The translations under genes and the position numbers were made by a program. Under the pieces are notes generated by a model. The model did not search any database and was not told where the DNA came from. It saw only the letters and a list, made by a program, of their open reading frames with translations. Positions 25,078 through 32,801 of a stretch of DNA of 40,936 nt are shown here, in pieces. The first letter of the stretch is position 1. Each line of letters opens with the position of its first letter. This DNA comes from Kutzneria sp. 744 (lineage in GTDB: Bacteria > Actinomycetota > Actinomycetes > Mycobacteriales > Pseudonocardiaceae), in contig NZ_KK037166.1 in the NCBI RefSeq assembly GCF_000568255.1, forward strand, positions 6,791,874 through 6,832,809. The letters run 5' to 3'.

Positions 25078-25107
25078 TTGACGAGTGTATCCGAAACGGT
25101 GTTTTAT
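25078..25107 (+). promoter_or_regulatory. Candidate promoter of the DUF4188 gene
   Basis: TTGACG (25078-25083) and TTTTAT (25102-25107), 18 bases apart, lie in the short tetR/DUF4188 intergenic region. The intervening ATCCGAAACGG could carry the TetR operator, but no clean palindrome is seen. Confidence 0.35.
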
Positions 25108-25140
25108 AACGGCGTCACAAATCGCGGGGAGGGGTCAGAG

Positions 25141-25620
25141 ATGGTTTTCGACGGACGATGGACGGGACGGCTGCCGGCCGAGGGCGGTGCGGTCTTCCTG
25201 ATCGGCATGCGGGTCAACAAGCCGTGGCGGGTGGACAAGTGGCTGCCGGTGGCCTCGGCCATGCCGCGCATGCTCGTGCACCTCGGCAAGCACCCCGAGC
25301 TGGGCTTTCTCGGCGGGCACTCGTGGTTCGGGCGCACCACGATCCTCATGTCGTACTGGCGCAGCGCCGAGGACCTCATCAACTTCGCCGCGGCCAAGGA
25401 GGCGCCGCACCTGGAGGCGTGGAAGGCCTACAACCGGGCCGTCGGCGCGGACGGCACCGTCGGCGTCTGGCACGAGACCTACGTCGTGAAGCCGGGGCAG
25501 GCCGAGGTCGTCTACGCCAACATGCCGGCCTTCGGCCTCGGCGCGGCCTTCACGCACGAGCAGATCACCAAGGACAGCAACAGCTCGCGCAAGCGCCTGG
25601 CGACCGCTGGACCCGCCTGA
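25141..25620 (+). CDS. DUF4188 (monooxygenase-like) protein
   Basis: A 159-residue protein with the DUF4188 pattern: an opening GRWTG, then FLIGMRVNKPWRVDKWLPV, LGFLGGHSWFGRTTILMSYWRS and VGVWHETYVV. This is a ferredoxin-like (alpha/beta barrel) fold related to heme-dependent aldoxime dehydratase or monooxygenase-like proteins; the reaction is unknown. ATG 25141 has a GGGGAGGGG site. It is divergent from tetR, its likely repressor. The RHH gene begins 23 bases after its stop, so read-through into that pair is possible. Confidence 0.88.
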   Translation: MVFDGRWTGRLPAEGGAVFLIGMRVNKPWRVDKWLPVASAMPRMLVHLGKHPELGFLGGHSWFGRTTILMSYWRSAEDLINFAAAKEAPHLEAWKAYNRAVGADGTVGVWHETYVVKPGQAEVVYANMPAFGLGAAFTHEQITKDSNSSRKRLATAGPA

Positions 25621-25633
25621 TACCAGATTGGTA
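25621..25633 (+). promoter_or_regulatory. Operator-like palindrome before the RHH/Doc pair
   Basis: TACCA-GAT-TGG-TA (25621-25633) is a perfect 5-base inverted repeat with a 3-base centre, directly before the RHH gene and directly after the DUF4188 stop. RHH antitoxins normally bind such sites for autoregulation. Confidence 0.5.
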
Positions 25634-25643
25634 CCGTGGCCGC

Positions 25644-25850
25644 GTGGCGATGACTCTGCGGTTGAGCGAAGAGGAGAACCGCCAGCTCGACGCGCTGGCG
25701 GCGGCCGAGGGGCGCTCCAAGCAGGAGATCATGCGGCTCGCGCTGGCCGAGCGCTGGGCCCGGCTGCAGAAGGAAGAGCAGCTGGGCGAGGTGCTCGGCC
25801 GGGTCCTGCCCCGGTACCAGGGCCTGCTCGAACGGCTCGGTTCCGCCTGA
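25644..25850 (+). CDS. Ribbon-helix-helix (CopG-type) antitoxin
   Basis: A 68-residue protein. MTLRLSEEENRQLDALAAAEGRSKQEIMRLAL is a typical ribbon-helix-helix DNA-binding domain, and the C-terminal 30 residues (LQKEEQLGEVLGRVLPRYQGLLERL) form a helix that would wrap the partner toxin. GTG 25644 or ATG 25650 can start it; the former is used. It should bind the 25621-25633 palindrome and repress the operon. The gene ends one base before the Doc-like start. Confidence 0.88.
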   Translation: MAMTLRLSEEENRQLDALAAAEGRSKQEIMRLALAERWARLQKEEQLGEVLGRVLPRYQGLLERLGSA

Positions 25851-25851
25851 G

Positions 25852-26232
25852 TTGACCGAGTACCTCGACGCCGGCGACCTTCTGGTGCTGGCCACCGCCG
25901 TCACCGGCGGCGACCTGGTGGTCCGCGATCTCGGGCTGCTCGACTCCGCCGCCTACCGTCCCCGCGCCACCGTGCTCGGCGTGGAGGCCTACAACACCCT
26001 GTGGCTCAAGGCCGCCGCCGTCCTGCATTCCGTGGTCCGCACCCGGCCGCTGGCCGAGGGCAACTGGCGTCTGGGCTGGGTCGCAGCCGTCGCCCTGTGC
26101 GACATCAACGGCTGGTGGATCGACGCCGACGAGGACGAGGCCCTCGGCGTCGTCCGCGCCGTCGCCCACGGCCGCCTCGACGTCACGGACCTGGCTACTC
26201 GGTTCGAGAACTGGTCCCTGCCGAAAACCTGA
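25852..26232 (+). CDS. Doc-like (death-on-curing, Fic fold) protein with altered active site
   Basis: A 126-residue Doc family protein. MTEYLDAGDLLVLA, VVRDLGLLDSAAYRPRATVLG and YNTLWLKAAAVLHSVVR follow the family closely. The catalytic loop, however, reads R65-PLAEGNWR73 where Doc/Fic proteins have H.F.[D/E][G/A]N[K/G]R, so the general-base His is Arg and the Lys/Gly is Trp. Doc normally phosphorylates EF-Tu and is neutralised by its antitoxin; this copy is likely inactive or altered. TTG 25852 is used, one base after the antitoxin stop. Its last 38 bases overlap the convergent DinB gene. Confidence 0.83.
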   Translation: MTEYLDAGDLLVLATAVTGGDLVVRDLGLLDSAAYRPRATVLGVEAYNTLWLKAAAVLHSVVRTRPLAEGNWRLGWVAAVALCDINGWWIDADEDEALGVVRAVAHGRLDVTDLATRFENWSLPKT

Positions 26233-26776
26233 TCGCCGCTCGCTCGATCTCCGCCCGCCGCTCCTGCCAGAACGCCGCATCCCGCCGCGGGGCCGCCGTC
26301 ACGCCGTCGAGCTGCTCGCGCAGGATGTCCGCGTGCCCGGCGTGCCGGCTCGTCTCGGTGAGCATGTGGACCAGGACGTTGAACAGCATCACGTCCGGCC
26401 GCGGCCACCACGGCACGTGCCCGGCGGCGTCCACGGCCAGGGCGTCGATCGTCGCGTCCGAATGCGCGCACACGCGCCGGTAGCGGTCGACGATCTCCCC
26501 ACGGGTCTCGTGCTCGGTGGCCCACAGGTCCTTGCCGCGCTCCGCGAGGTCGTCCCACCTCGGCATGGGGTCCGGGCACGGCCGGCCGAACACCTCGCCG
26601 AAGTACCGGGCCTCCGACAGCGTCAGATGCTTGACCAGGCCGAGCAGGTTGGTCCCGGTCACGGTCAGTGGCCGCCGGATGTCGTATTCGCCCAGTCCGT
26701 CCAGCTTGCCGAGGAGCTCGGCCCGGACCTCGCGCAGGTCGCCGTGCAGATACTCCTTCGCGAATTCGTCGATCAT
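26195..26776 (-). CDS. DinB / DUF664 family protein
   Basis: A 193-residue four-helix-bundle protein of the DinB-like DUF664 group. TNLLGLVKHLTLSEARYFGEVFG carries one metal His, and LVHMLTETSRHAGHADILREQLDG the others. Members are often thiol- (mycothiol-) dependent transferases or isomerases, but the substrate is not inferable. ATG 26776 is chosen because the helix begins there; the frame extends upstream without support. It converges on and overlaps the Doc-like gene by 38 bases, and is divergent from the MerR regulator. Confidence 0.88.
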   Translation of the reverse strand: MIDEFAKEYLHGDLREVRAELLGKLDGLGEYDIRRPLTVTGTNLLGLVKHLTLSEARYFGEVFGRPCPDPMPRWDDLAERGKDLWATEHETRGEIVDRYRRVCAHSDATIDALAVDAAGHVPWWPRPDVMLFNVLVHMLTETSRHAGHADILREQLDGVTAAPRRDAAFWQERRAEIERAAIRFSAGTSSRTE

Positions 26777-26838
26777 GGATCCGAGCCTGCCACAATCGGA
26801 CCAGCAAACGTTTGCGGCACCCGGTCGGGCCTTTGCGC

Positions 26839-26869
26839 TTGACCTGGAGCGCACTCCAGCTTCTACGGT
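26839..26869 (+). promoter_or_regulatory. MerR-type promoter with 19-base spacer and dyad
   Basis: TTGACC (26839-26844) and TACGGT (26864-26869) are 19 bases apart. Between them lies CTGGAG-CGCA-CTCCAG (26844-26859), a perfect 6-base dyad. Stretched spacers with an internal dyad are characteristic of MerR-family activation. The site lies eight bases before the merR start. Confidence 0.65.
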
Positions 26870-26876
26870 CGGTGTC

Positions 26877-27275
26877 GTGACTTACTCGATCGCCCAGGCA
26901 GCGGAACGAAGCGGGTTGTCCATCGACACCCTCCGCTACTACGAACGAATCGGGCTGGTCGATCCGCCGGCCCGGGACTCCGGGGGACGTCGCTCGTACT
27001 CGGACGAGGACCTCAGCTGGCTGGAGTTCCTCACCAAGCTGCGCACCACCGGCATGCCGATCCGGATGATGCGGGAGTACGCCCAGCTCCGGCACAAGGG
27101 GCTGGCCACCGCCGGCCGTCGCAAGCAGCTGCTGCACGACCACCGGACCGACGTTCGGCAGCGCATCGCCGAACTGCAGGCGTGCCTGGCCATCCTCGAC
27201 TACAAGATCACCAACTACGCCGAGGTCGAGGCCAAGCTGGCCGGCCAGACCCTGGTCCAGGAGGTGTCGGCGTGA
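26877..27275 (+). CDS. MerR family transcriptional regulator
   Basis: A 132-residue regulator. The N-terminal winged helix reads [26 protein letters not shown], followed by the wing [21 protein letters not shown] long dimerisation helix ([31 protein letters not shown]) closes the protein. There are no metal-binding cysteines in the C-terminal loop, so an organic or electrophile signal is more likely than a metal. GTG 26877 is used. The stop overlaps the first aldo/keto reductase start (GTGA), so regulator and enzymes share a transcript and the promoter at 26839. Confidence 0.94.
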   Translation: MTYSIAQAAERSGLSIDTLRYYERIGLVDPPARDSGGRRSYSDEDLSWLEFLTKLRTTGMPIRMMREYAQLRHKGLATAGRRKQLLHDHRTDVRQRIAELQACLAILDYKITNYAEVEAKLAGQTLVQEVSA

Positions 27276-28237
27276 GGCGGCTCGGCCAGCTGGAGGTCGG
27301 CCCGCAGGGCCTGGGCTGCATGGGCATGAGCCAGTCCTACGGCCAGGGCGACGAGGCCGAGTCGGTGGCCACCATCCACCGGGCCGTCGAGCTGGGCGTG
27401 ACCCTGTTCGACACGGCCGACCAGTACGGCCTCGGCGCGAACGAGGAGCTGGTGGGACGGGCCCTCAAGGGACGCCGTGACCAGGTGGCGATCGCGACGA
27501 AGTTCGGGTTCGTGCCCGGTGACGGCGGCGGGCCCGCGGTCCGCGGCGACCGTGCCTACGTGCACGAGGCGGTGGACCGCTCGCTGGCCCGGCTCGGCGT
27601 GGACCACATCGACCTCTACTACCAGCACCGCGTGGACGAGAACGTGCCGATCGAGGAGACGATCGGGGCGATGGCCGAGCTGGTGCAGGCCGGCAAGGTC
27701 CGATTCCTGGGGATGTCGGAGGCCGGCGCGGAGACGATCCGCCGGGCCCACGCCGTGCACCCGATCACGGCGCTGCAGAGCGAATGGTCGCTGTGGACCA
27801 GGGACATCGAGGCGGAGGTCCGGCCGACCTGCCGCGAGCTGGGCATCGGCATCGTGCCGTTCTCCCCGCTCGGCCGGGGTTTCCTGACCGGCAACGTGAC
27901 CTCGGTCGAGACCCTGGCCGCGGACGACATGCGCCGCAGCCTGCCGCGGTTCGAGGGCGAGAACTTCGACCGCAACCTCGCGATCGTGCAGCGGCTCAAC
28001 ACCCTGGCCGCCGAGCGTGGGGTGACGGCCGGCCAGCTGGCCCTGGCCTGGGTCCAGCACCAGGGCGACGACGTGGTGCCGATCCCGGGCACCAAGCGCC
28101 GCAAGTACCTCGAAGAGAACGTCGCCGCCGCCGAGCTGGAGCTCACGGCCGACGACCTGGCGGCCATCGCCGGCACCGTGGACGCGGTCGCCGGCGAGCG
28201 GTACCGGCCCGAAATGCAGAAGCTCGTAGGACGCTGA
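27272..28237 (+). CDS. Aldo/keto reductase, first tandem copy
   Basis: A 321-residue AKR with NADPH-dependent aldehyde/ketone reductase motifs. [11 protein letters not shown] is at the start. The tetrad residues are visible as D and Y in [10 protein letters not shown] in IATKFGF and H in [19 protein letters not shown] and IPGTKR mark the cofactor-binding region. GTG 27272 overlaps the merR stop, and a GGAGG site is inside merR. The next gene is about three quarters identical by eye. Likely induced by an electrophile sensed by MerR. Substrate is unknown. Confidence 0.94.
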   Translation: MRRLGQLEVGPQGLGCMGMSQSYGQGDEAESVATIHRAVELGVTLFDTADQYGLGANEELVGRALKGRRDQVAIATKFGFVPGDGGGPAVRGDRAYVHEAVDRSLARLGVDHIDLYYQHRVDENVPIEETIGAMAELVQAGKVRFLGMSEAGAETIRRAHAVHPITALQSEWSLWTRDIEAEVRPTCRELGIGIVPFSPLGRGFLTGNVTSVETLAADDMRRSLPRFEGENFDRNLAIVQRLNTLAAERGVTAGQLALAWVQHQGDDVVPIPGTKRRKYLEENVAAAELELTADDLAAIAGTVDAVAGERYRPEMQKLVGR

Positions 28238-28248
28238 GAAGGAGACAG

Positions 28249-29235
28249 ATGGAATCGCGCAAGCTCGGCGACCTTGAGGTGTCCGCTCAGGGCCTCGGTT
28301 GCATGGGGATGAGCGAGTTCTACGGACAGGGCGACGACACCGAGTCGATCGCGACCGTCCACCGCGCGATCGACCTCGGCGTCACCCTGTTCGACACCGC
28401 CGACATGTACGGCATAGGCGCCAACGAGGAGCTGGTCGGGCGGGCCCTCAAGGACCGTCGCGACCAGGTCGTGCTGGCCACCAAGTTCGGTTTCGTCCGC
28501 GACCCCGACGACCCGAGCGTGCGGGGTGTCCGCGGCGACGCGGCCTACGTGCGTGCGGCCGTCGACAAGTCGCTGGCCCGGCTCGGCCTGGACCACATCG
28601 ACCTCTACTACCAGCACCGCGTCGACCCGAGCGTGCCGATCGAGGAGACCGTCGGGGCGATGGCCGAGCTGGTGCGGGCCGGCAAGGTCCGCCACCTGGG
28701 CCTGTCCGAGGCCGGCCCGCAGACGATCCGCCGCGCCGTCGCCGTGCACCCGATCGCCGCGGTGCAGACGGAGTGGTCGCTGTGGTCGCGGGACATCGAG
28801 GACGAGATCGTCCCGACCTGCCGTGAGCTGGGCGTCGGCGTCGTCGCCTACTCGCCGCTGGGCCGCGGCTTCCTCACCGGCCGCTTCACCTCCACCGACT
28901 CGTTCGGCGAGGGCGACTTCCGGGCCACCGCGCAGCCGCGGTTCAGCGAGGAGAACCTGGCCAAGAACCAGGCCATCGTCGAGGCGCTGAAGGCCGTCGC
29001 CGCCGAGCGCGGCGTCACTCCCGGCCAGCTCGCCCTGGCCTGGGTGCAGCACCGGGGCCAGGACGTCGTGCCGATCCCCGGCACGAAGCGGATCAAGTAC
29101 CTGGAGGAGAACGTCGCCGCGGCCGGTCTGGAGCTGTCCGCCGACGACCTCGCCGCCATCGAGGCCGCGGTTCCGCTCGACGCGGTCGCCGGCGCGCGCT
29201 ACCCCGAGGCGGGCATGCGCTCCCTCAGCAAGTAG
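28249..29235 (+). CDS. Aldo/keto reductase, second tandem copy
   Basis: A 328-residue AKR, a close paralogue of the preceding gene. It keeps [46 protein letters not shown] and IPGTKR, so all catalytic residues are present. Differences cluster in the substrate-facing stretch near residues 85-95 ([12 protein letters not shown]) and in the loop after GRGFLTG ([12 protein letters not shown]). ATG 28249 has GGAGA upstream. It ends before a hairpin terminator at 29241-29275 shared with the convergent gene. Confidence 0.94.
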   Translation: MESRKLGDLEVSAQGLGCMGMSEFYGQGDDTESIATVHRAIDLGVTLFDTADMYGIGANEELVGRALKDRRDQVVLATKFGFVRDPDDPSVRGVRGDAAYVRAAVDKSLARLGLDHIDLYYQHRVDPSVPIEETVGAMAELVRAGKVRHLGLSEAGPQTIRRAVAVHPIAAVQTEWSLWSRDIEDEIVPTCRELGVGVVAYSPLGRGFLTGRFTSTDSFGEGDFRATAQPRFSEENLAKNQAIVEALKAVAAERGVTPGQLALAWVQHRGQDVVPIPGTKRIKYLEENVAAAGLELSADDLAAIEAAVPLDAVAGARYPEAGMRSLSK

Positions 29236-29240
29236 CTCCA

Positions 29241-29275
29241 CAAAGCCGCCGGCCGTCGGGGGGTCGGCGGCTTTG
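29241..29275. terminator. Bidirectional terminator between convergent genes
   Basis: CAAAGCCGCCG (29241-29251) pairs perfectly with CGGCGGCTTTG (29265-29275), 11 bases with a 13-base loop. CTTTG on one side and CAAAG on the other give short U-rich ends in both directions. Confidence 0.75.
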
Positions 29276-29728
29276 TCATGCCATCAGACCGGCGGCCACG
29301 GTCGCGCCGAGCTCCCAGCACGCCTGGAGGTCGTCCTTGGACGGCGTCGCGGTGACCAGCACGTGCTCGGCGACGCGGTTCCAGCCGAGGCCCTTGGTGA
29401 TGCCCTCCACGCTGCGCACAGCCCCGGACATGTCGCTGTTGCCGTGCACGTACAGGCCGTAGGGGCGGCCCTGCGTCGCGTCCAGGCACGGGTAGTAGAC
29501 GAGGTCGAAAAACACCTTCAGCGCGCCGGACATATAGCCCAAAGAGGCGGGCGTGCCCAGGATCAGGCCGTCTGCTTCGAGGACGTCGACGGCGGTGGCG
29601 GCCAGCGCCGGTTTGCGGACGACCTCGACGCCCTCGATCTCCGGGGTTGTGGCTCCGGCCACAGTTGACTCGAACATCGCCTGCAGGTTCGGCGACGGAG
29701 TGTGGTGCACGATCAGCAGTCGGGGCAC
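29276..29728 (-). CDS. Flavodoxin-like NAD(P)H-dependent oxidoreductase
   Basis: A 150-residue flavodoxin-fold protein. It opens RLLIVHHTPSPNLQAM (phosphate-binding loop), continues ADGLILGTPASLGYMSGALKVFFDL (FMN-binding region) and ends VLVTATPSKDDLQACWELG. It probably binds FMN and reduces quinones or similar small molecules with NAD(P)H; the electron acceptor is unknown. GTG 29728 is chosen as the start of the fold; the open frame continues upstream as Arg/Pro-rich noise without a ribosome-binding site. It converges on the AKR pair. Confidence 0.85.
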   Translation of the reverse strand: MPRLLIVHHTPSPNLQAMFESTVAGATTPEIEGVEVVRKPALAATAVDVLEADGLILGTPASLGYMSGALKVFFDLVYYPCLDATQGRPYGLYVHGNSDMSGAVRSVEGITKGLGWNRVAEHVLVTATPSKDDLQACWELGATVAAGLMA

Positions 29729-29964
29729 CGGTAGGACGATGCCGAGCGGCCGCCGGGAGCGCAACCGGTCGACGGTGCGTAGTCGCCGAACCGGGCGAAA
29801 ACCGGGCTGCCAGCACGATTCCGGCGGAGCGTGTCCGATCGGGTGACGCAGTGTGGCGCACGGATGTGCCGGCGGGTCAAGGAAAAACGGTGCGGGAAAC
29901 AGGCAACCGCACCGCCACCCCGGCCGTCTCACAAAGAGGAAACGCTGGTATAGATGGAAGAACT

Positions 29965-30297
29965 GTGGACGTCACAACTACTCTCCTGTCCGGCAGCCGG
30001 CGCAAGCGTGTCATCTACGCGGGCTGGCTCGCCGTAGGCATCGGCCTGATCGGTGCACCCCTGGTGGTCCTGTCGCTGTGGCCCGGCATCGACCACACCC
30101 CCTACTCGGCCAACACGGTCCTGCTCGCCTTCGGACTGTGCCTGAGCACCATCGCCTACGCGTTCGGCCGCGCGGCCGTCGCGGGCATGACGGAAGACCG
30201 GCCCCGACCGGTGTCGGGACCGGGCAACCTGCCCTACCTGCTGGCCGGCGGATTCCTGGCGATCGCGGTGGTCTCACTGGTCATCGCGGCCGCCTGA
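29965..30297 (+). CDS. Small integral membrane protein, unknown function
   Basis: A 110-residue protein with three hydrophobic segments (about 17-37, 48-70 and 88-108) and a positively charged N-terminus (SGSRRKR). It has no recognised motif. GTG 29965 follows GGAAG; TATAGAT a few bases earlier may be a -10. The 29729-29964 stretch before it shows nothing else recognisable. It converges on pmmB. Confidence 0.72.
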   Translation: MDVTTTLLSGSRRKRVIYAGWLAVGIGLIGAPLVVLSLWPGIDHTPYSANTVLLAFGLCLSTIAYAFGRAAVAGMTEDRPRPVSGPGNLPYLLAGGFLAIAVVSLVIAAA

Positions 30298-30318
30298 GCC
30301 GCCTACTCGAACAGCGCA

Positions 30319-31968
30319 TTATTCGAACAGGGCAGCCACCTCGCCGCGCAGCGCGGCCAGCCGGGCCACGGCCCGCTCCCGCGCGGTGGCCAGCCGGTCC
30401 TTGTCCGGTACCGGTTCCACGCTCTCCAGGTACGCCTTGAGCTTCGGCTCAGTGCCGGAGGGCCGGATCAACACCCGCACCCCCTCGCCGCGCAGCGCCA
30501 GCACGTCGGCTCGCGGCCGGAGATCCTCGGCAGTCACCGAAACGCCCGCCAGCGCCGTCGGCGGATCGGTGCGCAGCTTGGCCATCAGCTCGCCGATGCG
30601 GCTCAGATCGGTCACCCGCAGCGAAACCTGGTCGGTCAGGTGCCAGCCATGGGCGACGGCCAGGTCGTCCAGCACGTCCAGCAGCGAGCGGCCCTCGGCC
30701 TTCAGCCCGGCGGCCAGGTCGCAGGCCAGCACCGCGGCCGAGATGCCGTCCTTGTCCCGCACGTGGTCCGGGTCGACGCAGTGCCCGAGCGCCTCCTCGT
30801 ACGCGTAGACGAGACCGGTTCCGGCGCCGTCCCCGGCCCGCACGAGCCACTTGAAGCCGGTCAGCGTCTCGTCGTAGCGGGCGCCGTGCGCGGCCGCGAC
30901 CTTGGACAGCAGCGAGGACGACACGATGGTGGTCGCCACCAAGGCGTCGGTGGAGTCCATTGTGGACAGAACGTGCTCGCCGAGCAGCACGCCCGTCTCG
31001 TCGCCGCGCAGCATGCGCCACGAGCCGTCGCGGTCGCGGACGCCCAGCGCGCACCGGTCGGCGTCCGGGTCCAGGGCGATCGCCAGGTCGGCGTCGACCT
31101 CGGCGGCCAGGGCCAGCAGCAGGTCCGTCGCGCCCGGCTCCTCCGGGTTCGGGAACGAGACCGTCGGGAAGTCGGCGTCCGGATCCTGCTGCTGCGTGAC
31201 GAAGTGCACATCGGTGAAGCCGGCGGCGGTCAGCACCTCGGCCAGCGTGACGGCCCCGACACCGTGCATCGGCGTCGCGGCCACCCGCAGCTCTCGAACG
31301 CCGCCGACCGGCAGGCTCGCCGCCCGCGTCACGTACTGGCCGACCTCGGCCTCCGTGACGGTGGTCCAGGTCTCGGCCCTCGGCACCGACACGGCGGCCG
31401 GCACCTGGGCGATCGCGGCCTCGATCTGGCGGTCGGTCGGCGGCACGATCTGGGCGCCATGCTCGATGTACAGCTTGTAGCCGTTGTCCGCGGGCGGGTT
31501 GTGCGACGCCGTGATCTGCACGCCGGCGACCGCGTTCAGCTGCCGCACCAGGAACGCCGTCACCGGCGTCGGCAGCGGCCGGTCCAGGACCCGCACGTCG
31601 AACCCGGCGGCCGCCAGCACGCCCGCGACGGCCCGGTGGAACTGCTCCGATCCATGCCGCGCATCCCGGCCGACGACCACCACGCCGCCGCCATGACCGT
31701 TGCGGCGCAACCAGTCCGCCAGGCCCGCGGTCGTCCGCACCACCACGGCCTCGTTCATGCCGTTCGCGCCGGCCCGCACCGGGCCACGCAGCCCGGCCGT
31801 GCCGAAGGTCAGCGGCCCGGACATCCGATCGGCCAGCTCGTCGATCGCCCCCTGGTCACCGGCCATCGCCTTGGCCACGACGCCCTGGAGCTCGGCCCGT
31901 GTGGCCTGGTCGGGGTCGTCGGCGATCCACCGGAACGCGGCGTCACGAGCAGACGGCGCCAGGCTCAC
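30319..31968 (-). CDS. pmmB: Phosphohexomutase/phosphopentomutase family protein (PmmB)
   Basis: A 549-residue alpha-D-phosphohexomutase superfamily enzyme. The phosphoserine is S155 in [13 protein letters not shown] (153-158 core), metal binding is in [10 protein letters not shown], the sugar-binding loop is [10 protein letters not shown] and EEALGH, and the phosphate-binding loop is IRPSGTEPK near the C-terminus. In nucleoside catabolism such enzymes are proposed to convert ribose- or deoxyribose-1-phosphate to the 5-phosphate. GTG 31968 overlaps the PNP stop by four bases, supporting that role. The coding end CTGTTCGAATAA is followed by a near copy CTGTTCGAGTAG (30303-30314). Confidence 0.93.
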   Translation of the reverse strand: MSLAPSARDAAFRWIADDPDQATRAELQGVVAKAMAGDQGAIDELADRMSGPLTFGTAGLRGPVRAGANGMNEAVVVRTTAGLADWLRRNGHGGGVVVVGRDARHGSEQFHRAVAGVLAAAGFDVRVLDRPLPTPVTAFLVRQLNAVAGVQITASHNPPADNGYKLYIEHGAQIVPPTDRQIEAAIAQVPAAVSVPRAETWTTVTEAEVGQYVTRAASLPVGGVRELRVAATPMHGVGAVTLAEVLTAAGFTDVHFVTQQQDPDADFPTVSFPNPEEPGATDLLLALAAEVDADLAIALDPDADRCALGVRDRDGSWRMLRGDETGVLLGEHVLSTMDSTDALVATTIVSSSLLSKVAAAHGARYDETLTGFKWLVRAGDGAGTGLVYAYEEALGHCVDPDHVRDKDGISAAVLACDLAAGLKAEGRSLLDVLDDLAVAHGWHLTDQVSLRVTDLSRIGELMAKLRTDPPTALAGVSVTAEDLRPRADVLALRGEGVRVLIRPSGTEPKLKAYLESVEPVPDKDRLATARERAVARLAALRGEVAALFE

Positions 31969-32780
31969 GCCTTCGCCACCAGGTCACGCAGCAGGGTGCC
32001 CATGTCGGTGGCGGCCAGGCGGCCGGCCTCCAGGACCTCTTCGTGGTTGAGCGGCTCGCCCGTGATGCCGGCGGCCAGGTTCGTCACGAGCGACAGGCCG
32101 AACACCTCGGCGCCGGCCGCGCGGGCGGCGATCGCCTCCAGCGCCGTCGACATGCCGACCAGGTCCGCGCCCATCGTGCGCAGCATCCGGATCTCGGCCG
32201 GCGTCTCGAAGTGCGGGCCGGGCAGCGCCGCGTACACGCCGTCCTCAAGATCGGGGCGGATCGTCCGGGCCACGTCACGCAGCCGGGCCGAGTAGAGGTC
32301 GGTCAGGTCCACGAAACGGGCCCCGACCAGCGGCGAGCGGGCCGTCAGGTTCAGGTGGTCGCTGATCAGCACCGGCTGGCCGACGGTCATGCCCTGCCGC
32401 AGGCCGCCGGCCGCGTTGGTCAGGATCACGGTGCGGACGCCGGCCGCGGTGGCGGTGCGCACGTTGTGCACCACCGGGTCGATGCCGAAGCCCTCGTACA
32501 GGTGGGTCCGGCCGAGCATCACCAGGACGCGGTTGTCGCCCAGCTTCAGCGAACGGATCGTGCCGCCGTGCCCGACCGCGGTCGGCGCGCGGAATCCCGG
32601 CAACTCCGACATCGGCACCTCGTGCTCGGCCGCGCCGATCACGTCGGCCGCCGGCCGCCAGCCGGAGCCGAGGACGACGGCGACGTCGTGCTGGTCGACG
32701 CCGGTGCGCTCGACGAGCGCCGCCGCGGCGGCCGTCGCCAGCGCGTCGGGGGAAATGGAGTCTTCGCTGATACCGGTCAC
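31965..32780 (-). CDS. deoD: Purine nucleoside phosphorylase
   Basis: A 271-residue trimeric-type PNP that cleaves inosine/guanosine (and deoxy forms) to base and pentose-1-phosphate. VLGSGW binds phosphate. [14 protein letters not shown] and [24 protein letters not shown] are the classic motifs, and LAAGI with LNHEEV lies in the purine site. GTG 32780 is the start. It overlaps the mutase gene by four bases, an operon that hands pentose-1-phosphate on directly. It accepts inosine from adenosine deaminase. The symbol follows M. tuberculosis usage (deoD). Confidence 0.95.
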   Translation of the reverse strand: MTGISEDSISPDALATAAAAALVERTGVDQHDVAVVLGSGWRPAADVIGAAEHEVPMSELPGFRAPTAVGHGGTIRSLKLGDNRVLVMLGRTHLYEGFGIDPVVHNVRTATAAGVRTVILTNAAGGLRQGMTVGQPVLISDHLNLTARSPLVGARFVDLTDLYSARLRDVARTIRPDLEDGVYAALPGPHFETPAEIRMLRTMGADLVGMSTALEAIAARAAGAEVFGLSLVTNLAAGITGEPLNHEEVLEAGRLAATDMGTLLRDLVAKA

Positions 32781-32801
32781 ACCGGCGAGCCTAAAACACC
32801 C

